Part shown: one piece after another, positions 13,028 to 26,429 of the stretch
How the letters are laid out: each line of letters starts with the position of its first letter
How positions within the stretch are numbered: position 1 is the first letter of the stretch
Assembly (NCBI GenBank): GCA_963573385.1
Contig: CAUYLG010066096.1
Coordinates: forward strand, 1 to 64,000
DNA length: 64,000 bases
Source of the DNA: Cacajao melanocephalus
Taxonomy: Eukaryota; Chordata; Mammalia; Primates; Pitheciidae
Direction of reading: 5' to 3'
Translations under genes and position numbers: made by a program
Notes under the pieces: generated by a model
The model's input: the letters and a program-made list of their open reading frames with translations, nothing else
The model's database searches: none
Told to the model about the DNA's origin: nothing

Positions 13028-13205
13028 CAGAACAGTGGTTCTCAAACTTCAGTTTACATCAGAATCCCCTGGTGGGCTTGTTAGCAATATCCCCTAGAAG
13101 TTCCATACATCTGGAATAGAGAGGGCATAAGAATTTCTAGATCTAACAAGTTTTCAGGTGATGTTGATTATGCTGGTCTGGTGGCCATATTGAAAGAACT
13201 ACTAC
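13028..13205 (+). mobile_element. MER5A-like hAT DNA transposon remnant
   Basis: It follows the MER5A order: cagtggttctcaaacttcag, cagaatcccctggtgggctt, gttagca, then aagaatttctagatctaaca, agttttcaggtgatgttgat. Near the expected length of about 190 bp. The right terminal repeat is eroded. Confidence 0.75.
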
Positions 13206-15039
13206 TCTAGACAGTTGGAAAGAGACAGTAGAAGATATTAATATCTTCCTGTATGGATCAATACACAGATGTGCCTTGATAGACGAGGAAATGGAAGGCT
13301 TGACTCTATTTGGATGTGTTTTAGGCTTCTGTTTTATGCCTCAAATGTCTTCTCATAATGACAATATTCCATCTTTCCTCAAAGGATGGAAATGATTTAT
13401 ATATTCATATATGCATTTCTTCATATATAGCATTTTAAAGCTAAACCTTTGGGATGAAGATGATGTTATGGCTACCATACTGAAAAAATTCTGGTTTAGT
13501 TTTCAAATGTTATCATCAAACTTTTTCCATGAACCAAAAAAGTTATCCAGAGATTATAGCTCTTATTTAATGCATTTATTTTAAAATGAGCCAGTTCAAA
13601 GAATCATTTCAGGCCATTTAAAAATGTTAGCATTATTGGTTCTAATTCCAGAAATTGAATTTTAAGATGTATAAACATAAAAAACTAGTTGATCCTTTGC
13701 CCAAATGGAAAGTGATGAAAGAAAATAGGGATGACCCTGAAGGTTATTTCTTCTTTCAGTAGCTTAATAGAACTAAGCTGGCCTGAACCAGCTTCCAGAG
13801 ACACCTTGACCTTTTGCCGATTTTATTATTTCTAGCACACAAGACTGTTCCGAGTGTCCTTGGCAATCACATCTTGGCCTGCCCCTAGGATATACCATAG
13901 TCTGAATATTCCATACCATATTTCTTGTTACCTGAAGAAAAAAATCTTTTCTAGTGCCTCTTAAGCTAACCTATAAATATACAATTCAATGTGGAAGCAG
14001 GTCTTATTTCTTTCTTGGAGTACTCTCCCAACCTGCTAGCCATGGAAAACCCCTCTCTGGTAGGGCACAGAATCTCTATGCCTACCCTATGCTGCGTGGG
14101 ATAATAGAGAGACCAGAGACTGCATGAGCTCTGCTACTTCCCTGCTTAGAAGCTTTCCCCAGAAATCTATGTTGTATTTGTACTCTGTGAAGCTAATGGC
14201 ATGTGTGTTATCCTTTTGCATTCCAGCAACTAATTTTATTGTCTCTCTTTGCTGTTCTTCAAGGAAAAAGTTTTCTTGAAGAATATTTCAAGAAAATGAA
14301 AGCACGACAGCCACACTATTAGAACTAAGTCAAGGTGAATGGAGATTACCATTGGTTTAAAATTATCCATTTAAGCATTTCAGCAGAGCTGATGTGCAGC
14401 CTAGATTGAGGCTTGCCTTACAACTAAGTTAGCCATAATATATGGAATATATTACATACATAATATATATTGTAGGCACATTCTGGTGGGCATGGGCAGA
14501 GCACATATATCATTTCAGGTAGAAAAGGTTCCTTTTTCTATAAGGTTACCTTAAGGTACATGGAGGAACACAAAAAGTAGACACTCATGATACCAAAGAC
14601 TACATAAGTAAAGACAAGATAGGAGAAAGATGCAATTCTTTCCTTGGTTGCTCACTGAAAGGTTAAGCCTGGTATATGGTATCATTTCTGGTTAATCAAG
14701 AGTAAAATGTCAGGAAGTGAGGTAGAATGGTTTAAGAAAGAGTAAAATGAAAAAAAGATGAAGAGAAGAACAGTGCTGTCAGTGCTTAGGTTACCTGGCA
14801 GCAGAAAATGAATGCTCAAGATTCAATCTAACAGCAAAAAATTGGACCAAAGCTCTGGGAACAATCTTGTTTTTTCTTCAGATGATTTTCCACTTTTCTC
14901 TCAAATTGCTTTCAATAATTATTTTGCACTCTGTGGCTTGTTAGCATGTGTGGGCTTTATACTAGTCATAATTCTATCCAAACAAAAACTCATCACCTCT
15001 AAAGATAGCTTTTCCAAGCCATGCTTATCTGAAGAGAAG

Positions 15040-15145
15040 GGTGGCAGAGCAGCCGCTGCCTTCAGTGCCAGAAGGAAGCTGGGTGGGCCCCGGAGCGCGG
15101 GGATGGAGGGCCGGCTGCATCCCGGCAGCACTGTGAGAAAGCCAA
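15040..15145. other. isolated GC-rich, CpG-containing patch
   Basis: A stretch of about 100 bp (agcagccgctgcc, ccccggagcgcggggatgga, gggccggctgcatcccggca) stands out from AT-rich surroundings. It is open in one frame on each strand, with no recognised protein. It could be a piece of a retrocopied 5' UTR or a small regulatory element; I cannot decide. Confidence 0.5.
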
Positions 15146-15593
15146 AAATTGAGGCTTTCTGAGGAGGAGCAGTCAAATCAGGCAGTAGCTGTCACGACAG
15201 CCACAACCTAGGTTATCTCAATCAGATCGGAAAAGAAAGAGGCAGTGAGAGCATAAAGCTAACTGAGTAGTCGCCAGCTTAGACGTCAGAAAAGTACCTT
15301 AAAGTGAGTCCCATTCAGCTCTGAATTTACACAGGAGCCATTAAAAGCATGCTGGGTTCTACAACATGAGGAAGATGTTAAAGGGGTAATGATTAAAGTT
15401 TACCCAAGAACCTTTGAGAGAATTCATCAATTTAACTAGAGGGATGTTTATGCTATGATTTTAATGCCACCTTTTAATTAAGATAGCCAAAGCACTTTTC
15501 AGATATAAAATAAGTGAAGGATAATTAATGTTATGTCCAGCACAGGGCAAGAAAATTGAAGCTTAGAAAAACAAATCTATTCCAGAACACTCA

Positions 15594-15720
15594 AATATTT
15601 ATTGAGCATGTATTATGTGCTATGCACATAGTAAAAAGAAGGATAATCCAGGGGCTATTAATTAATCCATTCAATGGCAGGTAGTCTGCTAGGTACTGGG
15701 TATACAACAATGAAAAGAAA
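15594..15720 (+). mobile_element. old interspersed repeat fragment, unclassified
   Basis: caaatatttattgagcatgt, attatgtgctatgcacatag and ctgctaggtactgggtatac follow a well-known mammalian repeat order whose family I cannot name with confidence. Confidence 0.5.
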
Positions 15721-16674
15721 GCTATAAACTCGACTCTCAAAAGATGTAAAGAATAATCATGAAAAGTACCAAAGTAGAGGTTGTAGCAAGGAAGAAACTC
15801 TAGGTAGGAAGAAACAATGTAGGCCAACCATAAAAGCGAGGAATAAATAAGATGTGTTTGCAAGTCAGTGAACAACTGGCCTGGTTGGAGCCAAAAGTCT
15901 CTGCTGAGTAGAGGTGGAAGAGATAAATTAAAGTCAAATCCTGTTATATTTTGATCATAGGATGTTATATATCGAATTACATCATCAATTTGAATTATAT
16001 TTCATGATAGTATAAAATTTATGATTCATATATCATGAAACCTAACAAATAACAAAGGTAGTTATCCTTTAATTACCTTTAGTCAAATAGGTTACATTTA
16101 TAATTACATCCATTTTCAGTCAAAGTGTGTATCTATGTAGGAGCCCTCAAATATCTTAAAGTAAAAACAATGGCAGCAGAGACCAATATTTACAATTATG
16201 CTTAGAGTATTAGAAAGGGAAAATATTCAGCAATTTTAGAATTCACATCTTAAGAAATGGAAGATTCTTCAGAAGTGAAGATCAACCCTTTTATTTTTCC
16301 CGAGAGGAAAACAAAGTCTACAAAACGTAGAAGTATCAAACCATTTTCTTCCTCAACTACTAATACGATAGACGATGCTGCAAACATTACATAAATATGT
16401 CATCTTTGAAAACCATAAAATTTACATTTATAATAGATATTACTTATGGTTTCCAATGGGCAGAAGAACCAATACATAAAACTACTCAACAATGAAAGCA
16501 GAAAAGAAAAAAATGGAGGGTTAATATAGAGTTCATATCAATACATAAATGTAACATTTGTTTTTCATCAGAATATTTGATTCTGTGTCTCTAAGTAATT
16601 ATGCAAATTATTACAAGTAAAAACCTCCAATAAAATACCTTTGTATTTAGAAGATTATATTTGAGTCTGTGGTT

Positions 16675-16866
16675 TTAGGAAAGGACTTATCTCAAACTTC
16701 AGCACCAGAATCACCCAGAGGTCTTGTTAACAGAGATGGTTGGCCCCATTCCCTGAGTTTTGATTCAATAGGTCTGAAGCAGGGTCCAAGAATTTGCATT
16801 CTAGGTTGCCAGCTGTTGGTTAATGTGGCAGTGGTTCTGGAAACACACTTTGAGCAACCATGGCTT
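16675..16866 (+). mobile_element. MER5A-like hAT DNA transposon remnant
   Basis: tctcaaacttcagcaccaga, atcacccagaggtcttgtta, gattcaataggtctgaagca, gggtccaagaatttgcattc and cacactttgagcaacca follow the MER5A consensus. The open frames on both strands here are by-products. Confidence 0.75.
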
Positions 16867-17457
16867 AAGGAAGAAGAATATGCTTTCCCCACCCTAAGAT
16901 TCAACTAGAATGACATTTGTCTGTGTAATAATTTGGCCATGCTTCCCAAATCCATAAGCAATTCTGACCTATCTTAGCAGTAAGACATCTCTGTAATTTG
17001 TTTAGTTGCATGAGTTTTTAGATTGCTTTTATGTTTTCTTGGCCTTTTTCATGACCCTGCTTTGGAATCGCAGTGTCCCATTTTCCCTCTTTTTGTTTTC
17101 TCCTACAGTGTACATGTTAGAGCGAACCCCCAGTAAATCAAGAAGTATCACTATCATGATCACTTCCACAGAGTAGAATTTCTAGGATTTATCCAACACT
17201 AACCCCCTTTCCCCTTGCTCAGGAGCAAACATTCTGCTGAGATTTTCTGCCTTTAACAGTAAGTAGCCTTTTGTCAAATGTGTACAATGGCCTAGAGAAT
17301 ATTTAAGTAGGAAGGAAGGCATGTTGGTACTCTGAGCACATTTGGACATCCAGAATTTGATTCTGCAGTCTTCCCTTTACACAGAGCAATGTGCAAAATG
17401 TCAGGGTTCCAATATTCATTTCTACCCTGATTATAATCCTTTCTTTCTAAAAACTGA

Positions 17458-17481
17458 AGCATATGCATATGCATATGCATG
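17458..17481. repeat. short ATATGC/ATGCAT tandem repeat
   Basis: About 3.5 copies of the self-complementary 6-mer (gcatatgcatatgcatatgc). Confidence 0.9.
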
Positions 17482-19389
17482 AAGTACATGAAAATTTGGA
17501 ACAGAAGCTCTGCGACCTTGGACTGGCCTGTGTAGCTATTTATTCTGCTTAACTCATTATTGAATTTTAAGGTCAAATGAATGTTTTCTCAGTGCCATAA
17601 GACCAGAAATGGGCTACTGATAGGAAAACCCTGGAGGCTAAAGGTACAAGCTTGTATCTATCATCAAAAGGACAAGAGGTGAACCTACTTTAAATTCAAG
17701 TCTCAGGGAGCTGAGACATTTCTGCTATTTACCGTCTTGCCAGATCATGATCAAAGTTACTCAATTAATTTGAGCAATTGCAGAAATGCAACATTTCTCG
17801 AGAACTTGTCCATTTACTACCTTAACACACAATCTCCTGGAAGACTGGGCCTTAGTAAGATGCCACTGTAAGATCACATCCTTCCACTGAGTCTATAAGC
17901 CTCAAGAAAATAGAATACCAAGATTTGGGCAAACAAGTAGTAAATCAACCAGGAATTTAACTATTAGTGTAATTATTCCAAAATCTTCCTACTGTCTTTA
18001 CTGACCATACTTTTTTAATACTAATTCTAAGCTAGAAAGTGAACCTTTTAAACTTCCTTTTCTCTCTCCTGTTCGATGGAGAATTAAGCTGTGTTTGTAT
18101 TAGTCAGAGCTATATTTTATTGTTCAATTATAGATTATTTATTGACTGTATTATTGTTTTTCTTGTTTCTTTCCATGTATTGAGGATCACATGAAAGTAT
18201 CATCATACTAATCCATTTGAGATTTTAAGGATCTATAAACCTGCCTAGTTAATGTACTGCGAGGCTTTTCCCTCTAACTTGGATATGAAGGATTTAGCAG
18301 GAAAATTGCCCCAGTAAATCTTTAATCTATTTTTGTATCTTTTCAGAAAGCATGAGTTCTAGGAAATTTAGTAATATTTAGTTAGTTCCAAAATCTTTAT
18401 CTTCATAACCAGAGAACAGTAAACACCCATTAAAGTATAGTGGGTATATAATATAAAAAGATTAGAAGCTCATTACATATGGTCTCTACCCTATGAGATT
18501 CATAAATTCTAAAATGGGCATATGGCACAAACACATATAAGTACCATACATGCATAGCTATGTGAGTGGTTCTGGGCAGTGGGAATGGGAAATTCTAATA
18601 AATTTATAATTATTATCAAACTTTTTCTCTCCTATTTCACAGAAAACTAAAAGGAGAATCTGAAATTTTCTTTGACTCGCAGTGAGAAAAATATTAAACA
18701 TTACATAATAGATTACATATTATTTTTCATTTTGTGAACTTCTAAAGGGCAAGAACGTTTCATAGTATGAGTATGGTCTAAGGAGAATACTGTGAAAGAG
18801 ATGATTATATGCCTGGGGCTGTTAGTTGTTTTTTCCAGAAGCAGTAAAGATAGTTAACAAAAAAAGCAGAAAAATAAAGCCAAATTACATATGTAAGTTA
18901 CTGCTCGAGGATAATTAATAGTACAGTAAGTGCTCACATAAATGTTATAGGTTCTTGGAGACTGTGACATTAAGTAAAGAAGAAATAAAACCAATTTTAC
19001 CATAGGCTAATTGATATAAACAAGAGTTGAATTCCTATGGCATATTTCTGGTCATAAAAACATCACCAAACTTCTAACTAAAGACTCAAAATATGTTTAA
19101 TATTAAACATTAAAATAAATGTGAGCTATACAAACATGTAAGAAAAATTAATAAAGTAAGTAAGATAATGAATTATCAAATTTCTGTTGAGTCAGTGAGT
19201 GACTGAGGTCATAGTAGGGGTGAGTCAAATAAAGGAATAAATGTTTGCAAAGTGAAAATTGTTAGGAGCACAACCTACCACAAAGCAGTTCAAAAACAAT
19301 AGCAATTATGGCTGGGTTCACTGAACATTTTCATACCATATTGTTGTTGTACATTTGTGTGATTATCATATACTTGATGAATTTTTATT

Positions 19390-19705
19390 TTACAGTCATT
19401 TGTATTCATGTATTCATTCCTTTTCCAACCCACTTATTCCAGTTCAAGGTCGAGGGTGGCTGGAGCCTATCTTGGCAGCTCAGGGTACAAGATGAGAACT
19501 AAGACTGGCCAAGATGCTATTCCTTCACAGAACACACTCACACACACACCCACATTCACTCACATTGAGCCAATGTAGACACGCCAATGAACCTAATGGG
19601 CACATTTTTGGGATGTGGGAGGAAACTGAAGTGTCCAGAGAAAACCCACAGAGATATGAGGAGAATGTGCAAACTCCACACAGACAGTGGCCCTGGCCAG
19701 GCATT
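19390..19705 (+). mobile_element. ancient vertebrate-wide repeat, family unassigned
   Basis: The order attcattccttttccaacc, ggtggctggagcctatcttg, acattcactcacattgagcc, ttttgggatgtgggaggaaa and aatgtgcaaactccacacag matches a repeat I know from fish and other vertebrates. It contains a CA-rich stretch (19546-19556). Frames on both strands across it are not genes. Confidence 0.6.
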
Positions 19706-20038
19706 TTTTTTCTCATCATTTTAACAATACTGTATTATTGGAGGGTCTGCTGTACTGAAATTATCAAAAAGGCTGGGAGGAAAGCTCATTGTCATCAAAA
19801 TTAAATCAATTTAAACCTTCTTGGATGTTGTGTTTGGTCTCAATAATTTTATTTACATCAAATATGGAAAACTTAGGGCTTAAGAATTTCTGTGTTCTAG
19901 TGTCTTATTTAAATTTAACTCGTGCCAAATTATACCGTATTTTTCTTAAATAGTATCTGAGGATGAAAGAAAACGTTTACTAAGTCTAGAAAGAAATAGA
20001 GACTATCAAAATAACCTAGTCAAAGTATTATTATCAGT

Positions 20039-20324
<286 letters not shown>

Positions 20325-21484
20325 AAAGTATTATTTTTTTAAAAAGCTCTAATATTTAAGAATATATCAAACAGAAAAATAATGACAATTTTATAATATG
20401 ATTTTAGTGTTAACATTAATATTACTAGAAGTATGAATCTAAGTATTGCCTTCTACAATATTTGGAAAAAATAAAATATTCAGACAGAATTAAGACATAT
20501 CATCACGATGAATCTCTATCTGTGGGAATCCATTTTCAGGGATAGAACACCATGTAGAGTAAGGGAATTACCAATCACACATTATGTAATCATATTGGTA
20601 GGAATTTCTGAGAAAAAAACCTCATTAGATTTGTGGGCTGATCTGACCTCATTAAATGACTAAGACCTCTGAAACATTTCCAAATGAATTCCCCAAAGGA
20701 AATAGGAAACAGAGCTATGGTTTGAGAAAATAGGAAGTTGAATATATTTACTGACTACTTATAGAAGCAAGAAAAATAGCATAATTCTCATCAAATATTT
20801 TATTTCAATTTCATTTCCATTTACTTGGAAAGTTTGTTTTTTTGTGTTTTACATTATAAGGCTCAATCATTCTGCTAAATGTAACACTAGTCATTTCCCC
20901 CTCATTTATACTCTAGAATAGGATAAATAAGTAGCCCGTAAAAATAAATTCCAGAAGTTTCTCAAACATCTCCTCAATCTTAAATCACTTTGAAAGCAAA
21001 TTAGATCAACATTTTTTCTAGTAAACATTTCACCTATTTTAGGAATAATTATTCATTAGAATATTTTAATAAAACTCTGTGCCCTAAGAAAATACCAACA
21101 GTAATAATGTCTCTTCTTTTGGTTCTCACATTAAAAAAAAAATCATTGCATGATGATAATTTGGAAATAGTTAAGTATCAGCAAGTTTATGCCATCCATG
21201 GGGGAGGAATCAGAAAAATGAGCCTTACAATTTGCAAGGTATTTAAGTACAAAGTATTTCTATATTTCATTAGGATTTGGTTTCCTCCTGTAAGATCTTC
21301 ATTCTCTCTTTGTTCAAATCTTCATGATTTTAATCATTAAATTTCCAAACTAGCCTACCTGTGGTTGTTAGTGATCACTGTCTAAAGACAACTGTCTAAA
21401 GATAAAAATAATAATTTAGGTTTGCAAAGAAATATGACTATGTTCCTTTTTTCTTTCATTATAAAACATTGATTTTGCTCTTAC

Positions 21485-21607
21485 TTCTTTTTCAGCATCT
21501 TCCAGTTTCTTTTTCTTACTCTCAGGCATTAAATCATCCAACCAGCTGAGTTCCCGCTTCGTGAACAACAAGTCCATCAACTTTCTTACAAATACCAGAG
21601 CCAACAC
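21485..21607 (-). CDS. SLC4A10: SLC4A10 exon: last transmembrane helix and start of C-terminal tail
   Basis: The 123-nt exon has 41 codons, phase 0 at both ends. It reads VLALVFVRKLMDLLFTKREL then SWLDDLMPESKKKKLEDAEKE. The first part completes the final helix. The acidic LDDL followed by the lysine cluster is the membrane-proximal tail motif shared by SLC4A7, SLC4A8 and SLC4A10. FTKREL plus LEDAEKE points to SLC4A10. The donor is GAA|gtaaga (21483-21484) and the acceptor is at 21608-21609. Confidence 0.98.
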
Positions 21608-22339
21608 CTGAAGTAAATAATAAACTAGTTTAAAATTGAAAAAAGTTAAAACAAGAGGTATAGATTTGCCTGTATGGCTTTGGGTAGAAACAACTTCTAT
21701 TAGGCCTGAGATTAAAGTAAAAATTAAAGACATATATGTATAAAATATTGTCTAGTCTTCTGCTTTCTTCATTTTCTTTTTTTACTACATCCCCACAATA
21801 ATGACTATGATTTTACCCAATATGAGAGTCAATTAAATAAGCTATTTTTGAAAAAGCTATAAAATGTATTTGACTGTTTCCTTAAATACATGTAGTTAAT
21901 AGTTTATACTTTATTAAATGAACACTACAACATTCTTATCTATACTAATAATTACAAAATTATTTAGTCATCCAAATTTACTATCATTTTTAAAGTATTT
22001 TAAACTTGCTCGAAACATTTAATACAATGTTATTTTAAAAATCCTCCTAATTTTTCATATTTGTCAGTATCTTTAATGTTAAATTTTGGAAGGCTGCATT
22101 TTTCCATCTAGCTTCAATTAACTCAGACTACCACAAACATTCAGAGTGATAGAGACAAAACTAATAGGAATCAATGAAATTCACAGGCATTCTTAGTCAC
22201 TACTCTTGGTGCCAAAACTTATATTTTCCAATAATTGTTTAAAATAATTCTGTTGTTCCAATTTCAGTTCATGTATTTATGCTTCCTAAGAGACTAGCAA
22301 ATCAGAGAAAGAGAAAAAGAGTTGACAGAAGTTTCATAC
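21608..22339 (-). other. SLC4A10: SLC4A10 intron (732 nt)
   Basis: Short AT-rich intron between helix-13 and helix-14 exons. No repeat or structure recognised. Confidence 0.9.
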
Positions 22340-22513
22340 CATCATGGGAAAGACAATAGCAGCTCTTGAAACTTTTATTATCCACAAAAGGCCAAGGCAA
22401 CTCATCTGAATAATTGTGAAGAGATGCACTTTTCGAAGTGGTACGTGCCTTAGGTATATAAAATCTGGTTGATGTTTTGCAGGCATCCAGAAGAGCTTTA
22501 TCCTATCAAAGAA
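22340..22513 (-). CDS. SLC4A10: SLC4A10 exon: cytoplasmic loop and helix 13
   Basis: The 174-nt exon has 58 codons, phase 0 at both ends. It starts [18 protein letters not shown], continues with the basic juxtamembrane motif [13 protein letters not shown], then a hydrophobic helix (about residues 29-47), and ends [10 protein letters not shown]. The KHQPDF and R.VPL motifs are general to SLC4. [19 protein letters not shown] is the SLC4A10 version. The donor is ATG|gtatga at 22338-22339 and the acceptor is at 22514-22515. Confidence 0.97.
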
Positions 22514-25048
22514 CTAAAAGATTAAACAGACTAAGTTGTTTTTAGGTGTAAGACAACAATAGAAGTAGGACAAGTTGATATTTAATATGGTCCAAAATTT
22601 TAGGTTAAATGACATACCTGGATCACACTAAGCTGATATCTGGGCATCAAAACAACGGGATTTTTATGCTTACCCTCAGAAACACTACCATTTCCATTTA
22701 ATAATAGACCACATTTTCTTGAATGTGGAGACATTTACAATTTAGAAGAATTTAGAAACAGAAAGCCAGTGTTAAATATTGCTACCTTGAAGAGTGGAGC
22801 CCTGTGAAGCAAAACATAATCACCATCTTCTTTTTCATTGTCACATCACAATCTCTTCCTTTATTTGCCCCTCAATCTTGGGTTTCTGGACTCTCATTCT
22901 CTGTCTTCTTTTCTCCTGGGATAGTTCATCCATACCTATGGCTCTGACTTTCACATACTTGCTAATAATTCCCAGACCTACATCTCTGCCTTAGCTCTCT
23001 CCTAAGTTCTAGACCCTTATTTAGCTGCTAAGCACAGTATTTTAACCTCCTTATTTTGACTCTGCTCTTTTGACTTTGCCCGTTTAATCCCCAACAAAAG
23101 TTTAGATACCATCTTTATGAACACAAACATCTTAACCATAAAAATTTAACCTAGATAAATTTTTGTTAAAGTATGTTCCAGAGCAAATTTTGTTTAACTC
23201 TAATTTCTTGATTAACTTTATATACAGCACTGTCAAGTCATTTATATATTAACAATTGTATTTTATTAAAATTATTTTCATCTCAATCCATGTTATTTCT
23301 GTTTCAATCTTGCCAAAAAAAGTACGTAATATTACACAAAACTATTCTTATAGTACTACTGTATACTATTATGTTACAGCTTTGACTTTGAGGACTTTTT
23401 TTAATCAAGTAAACCAACTTTTCTCAATTTGAATTTTATAAATTAAATGTTTAATGACATTTATTTACTAACAAACTATACTGCATGATAGTTTTATTTT
23501 ATTTAGATTATTTGGTTTATTGTTCTTAGACCAATTTTTGCAGTTTTCAGTGTTTCCAACTAGAGGCGATTATTTAGAAAATAATGGTTTCAATCACTGT
23601 CAGTCCCTGCTTTATTTCATGCCATCTCTACAGTAACATCCATTATGCATTTTCAAAGAGTAATATTAGATTTTATTTCTTAACTAATTTATTTTTAAAC
23701 CTGTAGGCAAGTCTCATCAAATATGTCAAATTAATATGCAAAGGAACAGCTGTCCATTGAGTCAAAATGTTAGAGTCAAAACACCCTGTTTTACCAAGAC
23801 CTGCTTGTATATACAATAAGAATCTCAAACTCAGAATAAACCTATCTACCCTTCTGTGTTCTGTGTCTTATGCCATGACATGGCCTTCCTTTCCTCGGTT
23901 ATCTAAGAATCATACATACATTAATTTTCCAACCATTCATTTATTCATATTCATTTATGTATTTTGAAAACGTTATTGAAAGATTCTATGCAGACTACTA
24001 AGTGCTGAACTCATTCCTGACTAACCTCTCTCCATTCTGTCCATGTACATGTCACTAGGTTTTAAAATTTCTATTTCCTACATATTATTTAAACTTAAAA
24101 GTCATTAAGTAAACAAAAACTTGGTGCATGGTGGAGGTGGGAATACGAAAGAAATAAAATCCTCTGGCTTACAATGGAATATTTCCTTTTCTCTAGAACT
24201 AGTTTTTCCCAACCACCATTTCTCATTTGTGAGGCTGTGTTATTGCATAAGTGTACTTCAGTGTGTGGGTGCTTCAATTGTTATTGTTTAAATGGCACAT
24301 TTGCTTTACTTTGGATTCCTGAAGTGTTGGAATGAATATAGATGTGGGTATATATCTGAATACAGAAACAGCATTCATGAGAACACTGTGATCTGTTTTT
24401 TTCTGCCATGTTTCACAGTGAGAAGCCCAGATAATAAGTTTCTTAATATCGCCAAACAAGCAGGTAGCATAGATTTCTTCAATAGGGTAAGAAAATAACA
24501 TGCTCCGGGAACTGTTGATACTCAGCATATGCTTAAATAATAATCATCATCATCACGGTAAATGTATTCTGAGTTTTACATTTGGTTTTTACCATCTCCT
24601 AGTATCAATATCACATTTCCCCACCCAGTTAGCTACAATTCCAAATGAGAATTTCAACTGCCTGAGCTTGGGGCTCACTTAAATTTTCACAAACCCTGTT
24701 TCTCAGTGTGAGACCCTGTTCATCAACGTGTGCCCCAGCTTGCTGTTTCATTTGTGTCTTTAAAACTCATTAATTTAACTCATGGTCCTTTGATAATGTT
24801 TTCTCCCATTTTCATTTAAAAGATTCACACCCTAAATAATTCCAAAACTTGACATCCTTGTTTAATTCTAAACCTCATGGGTATAAAGTCATGTGGAATT
24901 AGAGGGGAAAATCTGTTGAAACCTATCATCAAAATGATTTTACTTTGTTTCTTAAACTTCTGCTGCTGTATTTATGTGAGCCTGGGGCCTAATAATAAAT
25001 ACTTTTCACTTACACATGAAATTAGTACTCATGGAACTTTTGCCAAAG

Positions 25049-25108
25049 GCAAAAAAAAAAAAGAAGAAAAGAAAAAAAAGAAAAATAGAAAAACAAACAA
25101 ACAAAACC
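25049..25108. repeat. A-rich tract with AAAC units
   Basis: About 60 bases of A with scattered G (aaaaaaaaaagaagaaaaga...) ending in three AAAC repeats. No Alu body adjoins it. Confidence 0.85.
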
Positions 25109-25639
25109 TCTTCAGTACTCTTCCCTATCTGCCTTACTAAACCAATTCTATCAAGCTACACTTTTCATCATGACATTTTAAATGAGCAAATTAAATCTAA
25201 CTTGAGTAAAATTAAAACATATAACATGGCTCAACCACCTCCCTCTCCCAGTTAATTTTTCCCAGTGTCAGGATGAAGAGTCAGTTATACTATCAACTTT
25301 GGGTGTTCTGTGACCTTGCAATGACTTCATACTTAAGTTTTGCCTCAGTCTGGCATCCAGTACTGTCTTAAGGCCTAGGGGCTGCTGGTTATTCATTTGC
25401 TTAGGAACAGAGATCCTGTGCTGCCTGTCCTTCAGGTTAACTATCCTCCTATACGCTATAAACAGTAGTGAGTCTAGCTGTGTTATAGAAAATGCTGCAA
25501 TTTATTTTTGCTTTTCAGTGGACAAAATACTATATGATAAATAAGCCCCTAGTCCCTTTTTCAAGAAATTTGGAATGTTGGGCTAAACAATGTTAAATTA
25601 TAAAACAAGATTATTCAAGGGACAATTTAAGTAGAAATC

Positions 25640-25862
25640 TATTAGTTTGCTAGGACTGACCTAACAAATTACCACACTTGGTGGTTTAAATCAAGAGAAA
25701 TACATTCTTTCACACTTGTGGGGGCCAGAAGTCTATAGCAAGATATTGGCAGGACCACACTCCCTCTGAAGGTCTTAGGGGAGAAAACTTCATTGCCCTT
25801 TCCAGCTCAAGTTGGCTCCTGGCATCCCTGGTTTATGGCAGCAAAACCCTTATCGCTTCCTC
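25640..25862 (-). mobile_element. MLT1-like MaLR LTR, first piece (split by Alu)
   Basis: attagtttgctaggactgac, caaattaccacacttggtgg, ttaaatcaagagaaatacat and gggccagaagtctatagcaa correspond to the reversed 3' end of an MLT1-type LTR. The element continues after the Alu at 26162. Confidence 0.7.
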
Positions 25863-26161
25863 TTTTTTATTTTTTATTTTTTGGAGCTGGAGTCTTACTC
25901 TGTTGCCCAGGCTGGAGTCTAGTGGCATGATCTTGGCTCAATGCAATCTCCACCTCCTGAGTTCAAGTGATTCTACCTCAACCTCCCAAGTAGCTGGGAT
26001 TACAGGCATGTGCCACCACACCTGGCTAATTTTTGTATTTTTAGTAGAGATGAGGTTTCACCATGTTGGTCAGGCTGCTCTCGAACTCCTGACCTCAGGT
26101 GATCTGCCCACTTTGGCCTCCCAAGGTGCTGTGATTAAAATGTTAGCCACCATGCCCAGCC
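25863..26161 (-). mobile_element. Alu inserted into the MLT1-like LTR, antisense
   Basis: ttttttattttttggagctg, tactctgttgcccaggctgg, then the usual reversed arms, ending gttagccaccatgcccagcc. Flanked on both sides by parts of one older LTR. Confidence 0.95.
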
Positions 26162-26371
26162 TTCCTCCATCTTCATATGGCCTTCTTCCCTGTGTTTCTC
26201 TGTGTCCTCTCCTCTTCTTATAAGGGCTACAGTCATTAGATTTAGGGATCTTGTCTTGAAATCCATATCTAATTACATAGGTAAAGAGTCTATTTCCAAA
26301 CAAGGTCACATTCTGAGATTCCAGGTGGACATAAATTTTCAGGAAACACTCACTATTCAACCCATAGCAGT
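26162..26371 (-). mobile_element. MLT1-like MaLR LTR, second piece
   Basis: tcttcatatggccttcttcc, tgtgtcctctcctcttctta, taagggctacagtcattaga, tttccaaacaaggtcacatt and ctattcaacccatagca continue the reversed MLT1 order to its 5' end. Confidence 0.7.
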
Positions 26372-26429
26372 ATCATTAAAAAAAATGTGGGAATAATTTG
26401 CCAACAGCCTAAAAATTTATAATATACTT

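Noticed and set aside
14812..15162. 116-codon plus-strand frame with a hydrophobic stretch
   Set aside because: No recognisable domain. It joins AT-rich intron to a GC-rich patch. Only the patch itself is worth a look.
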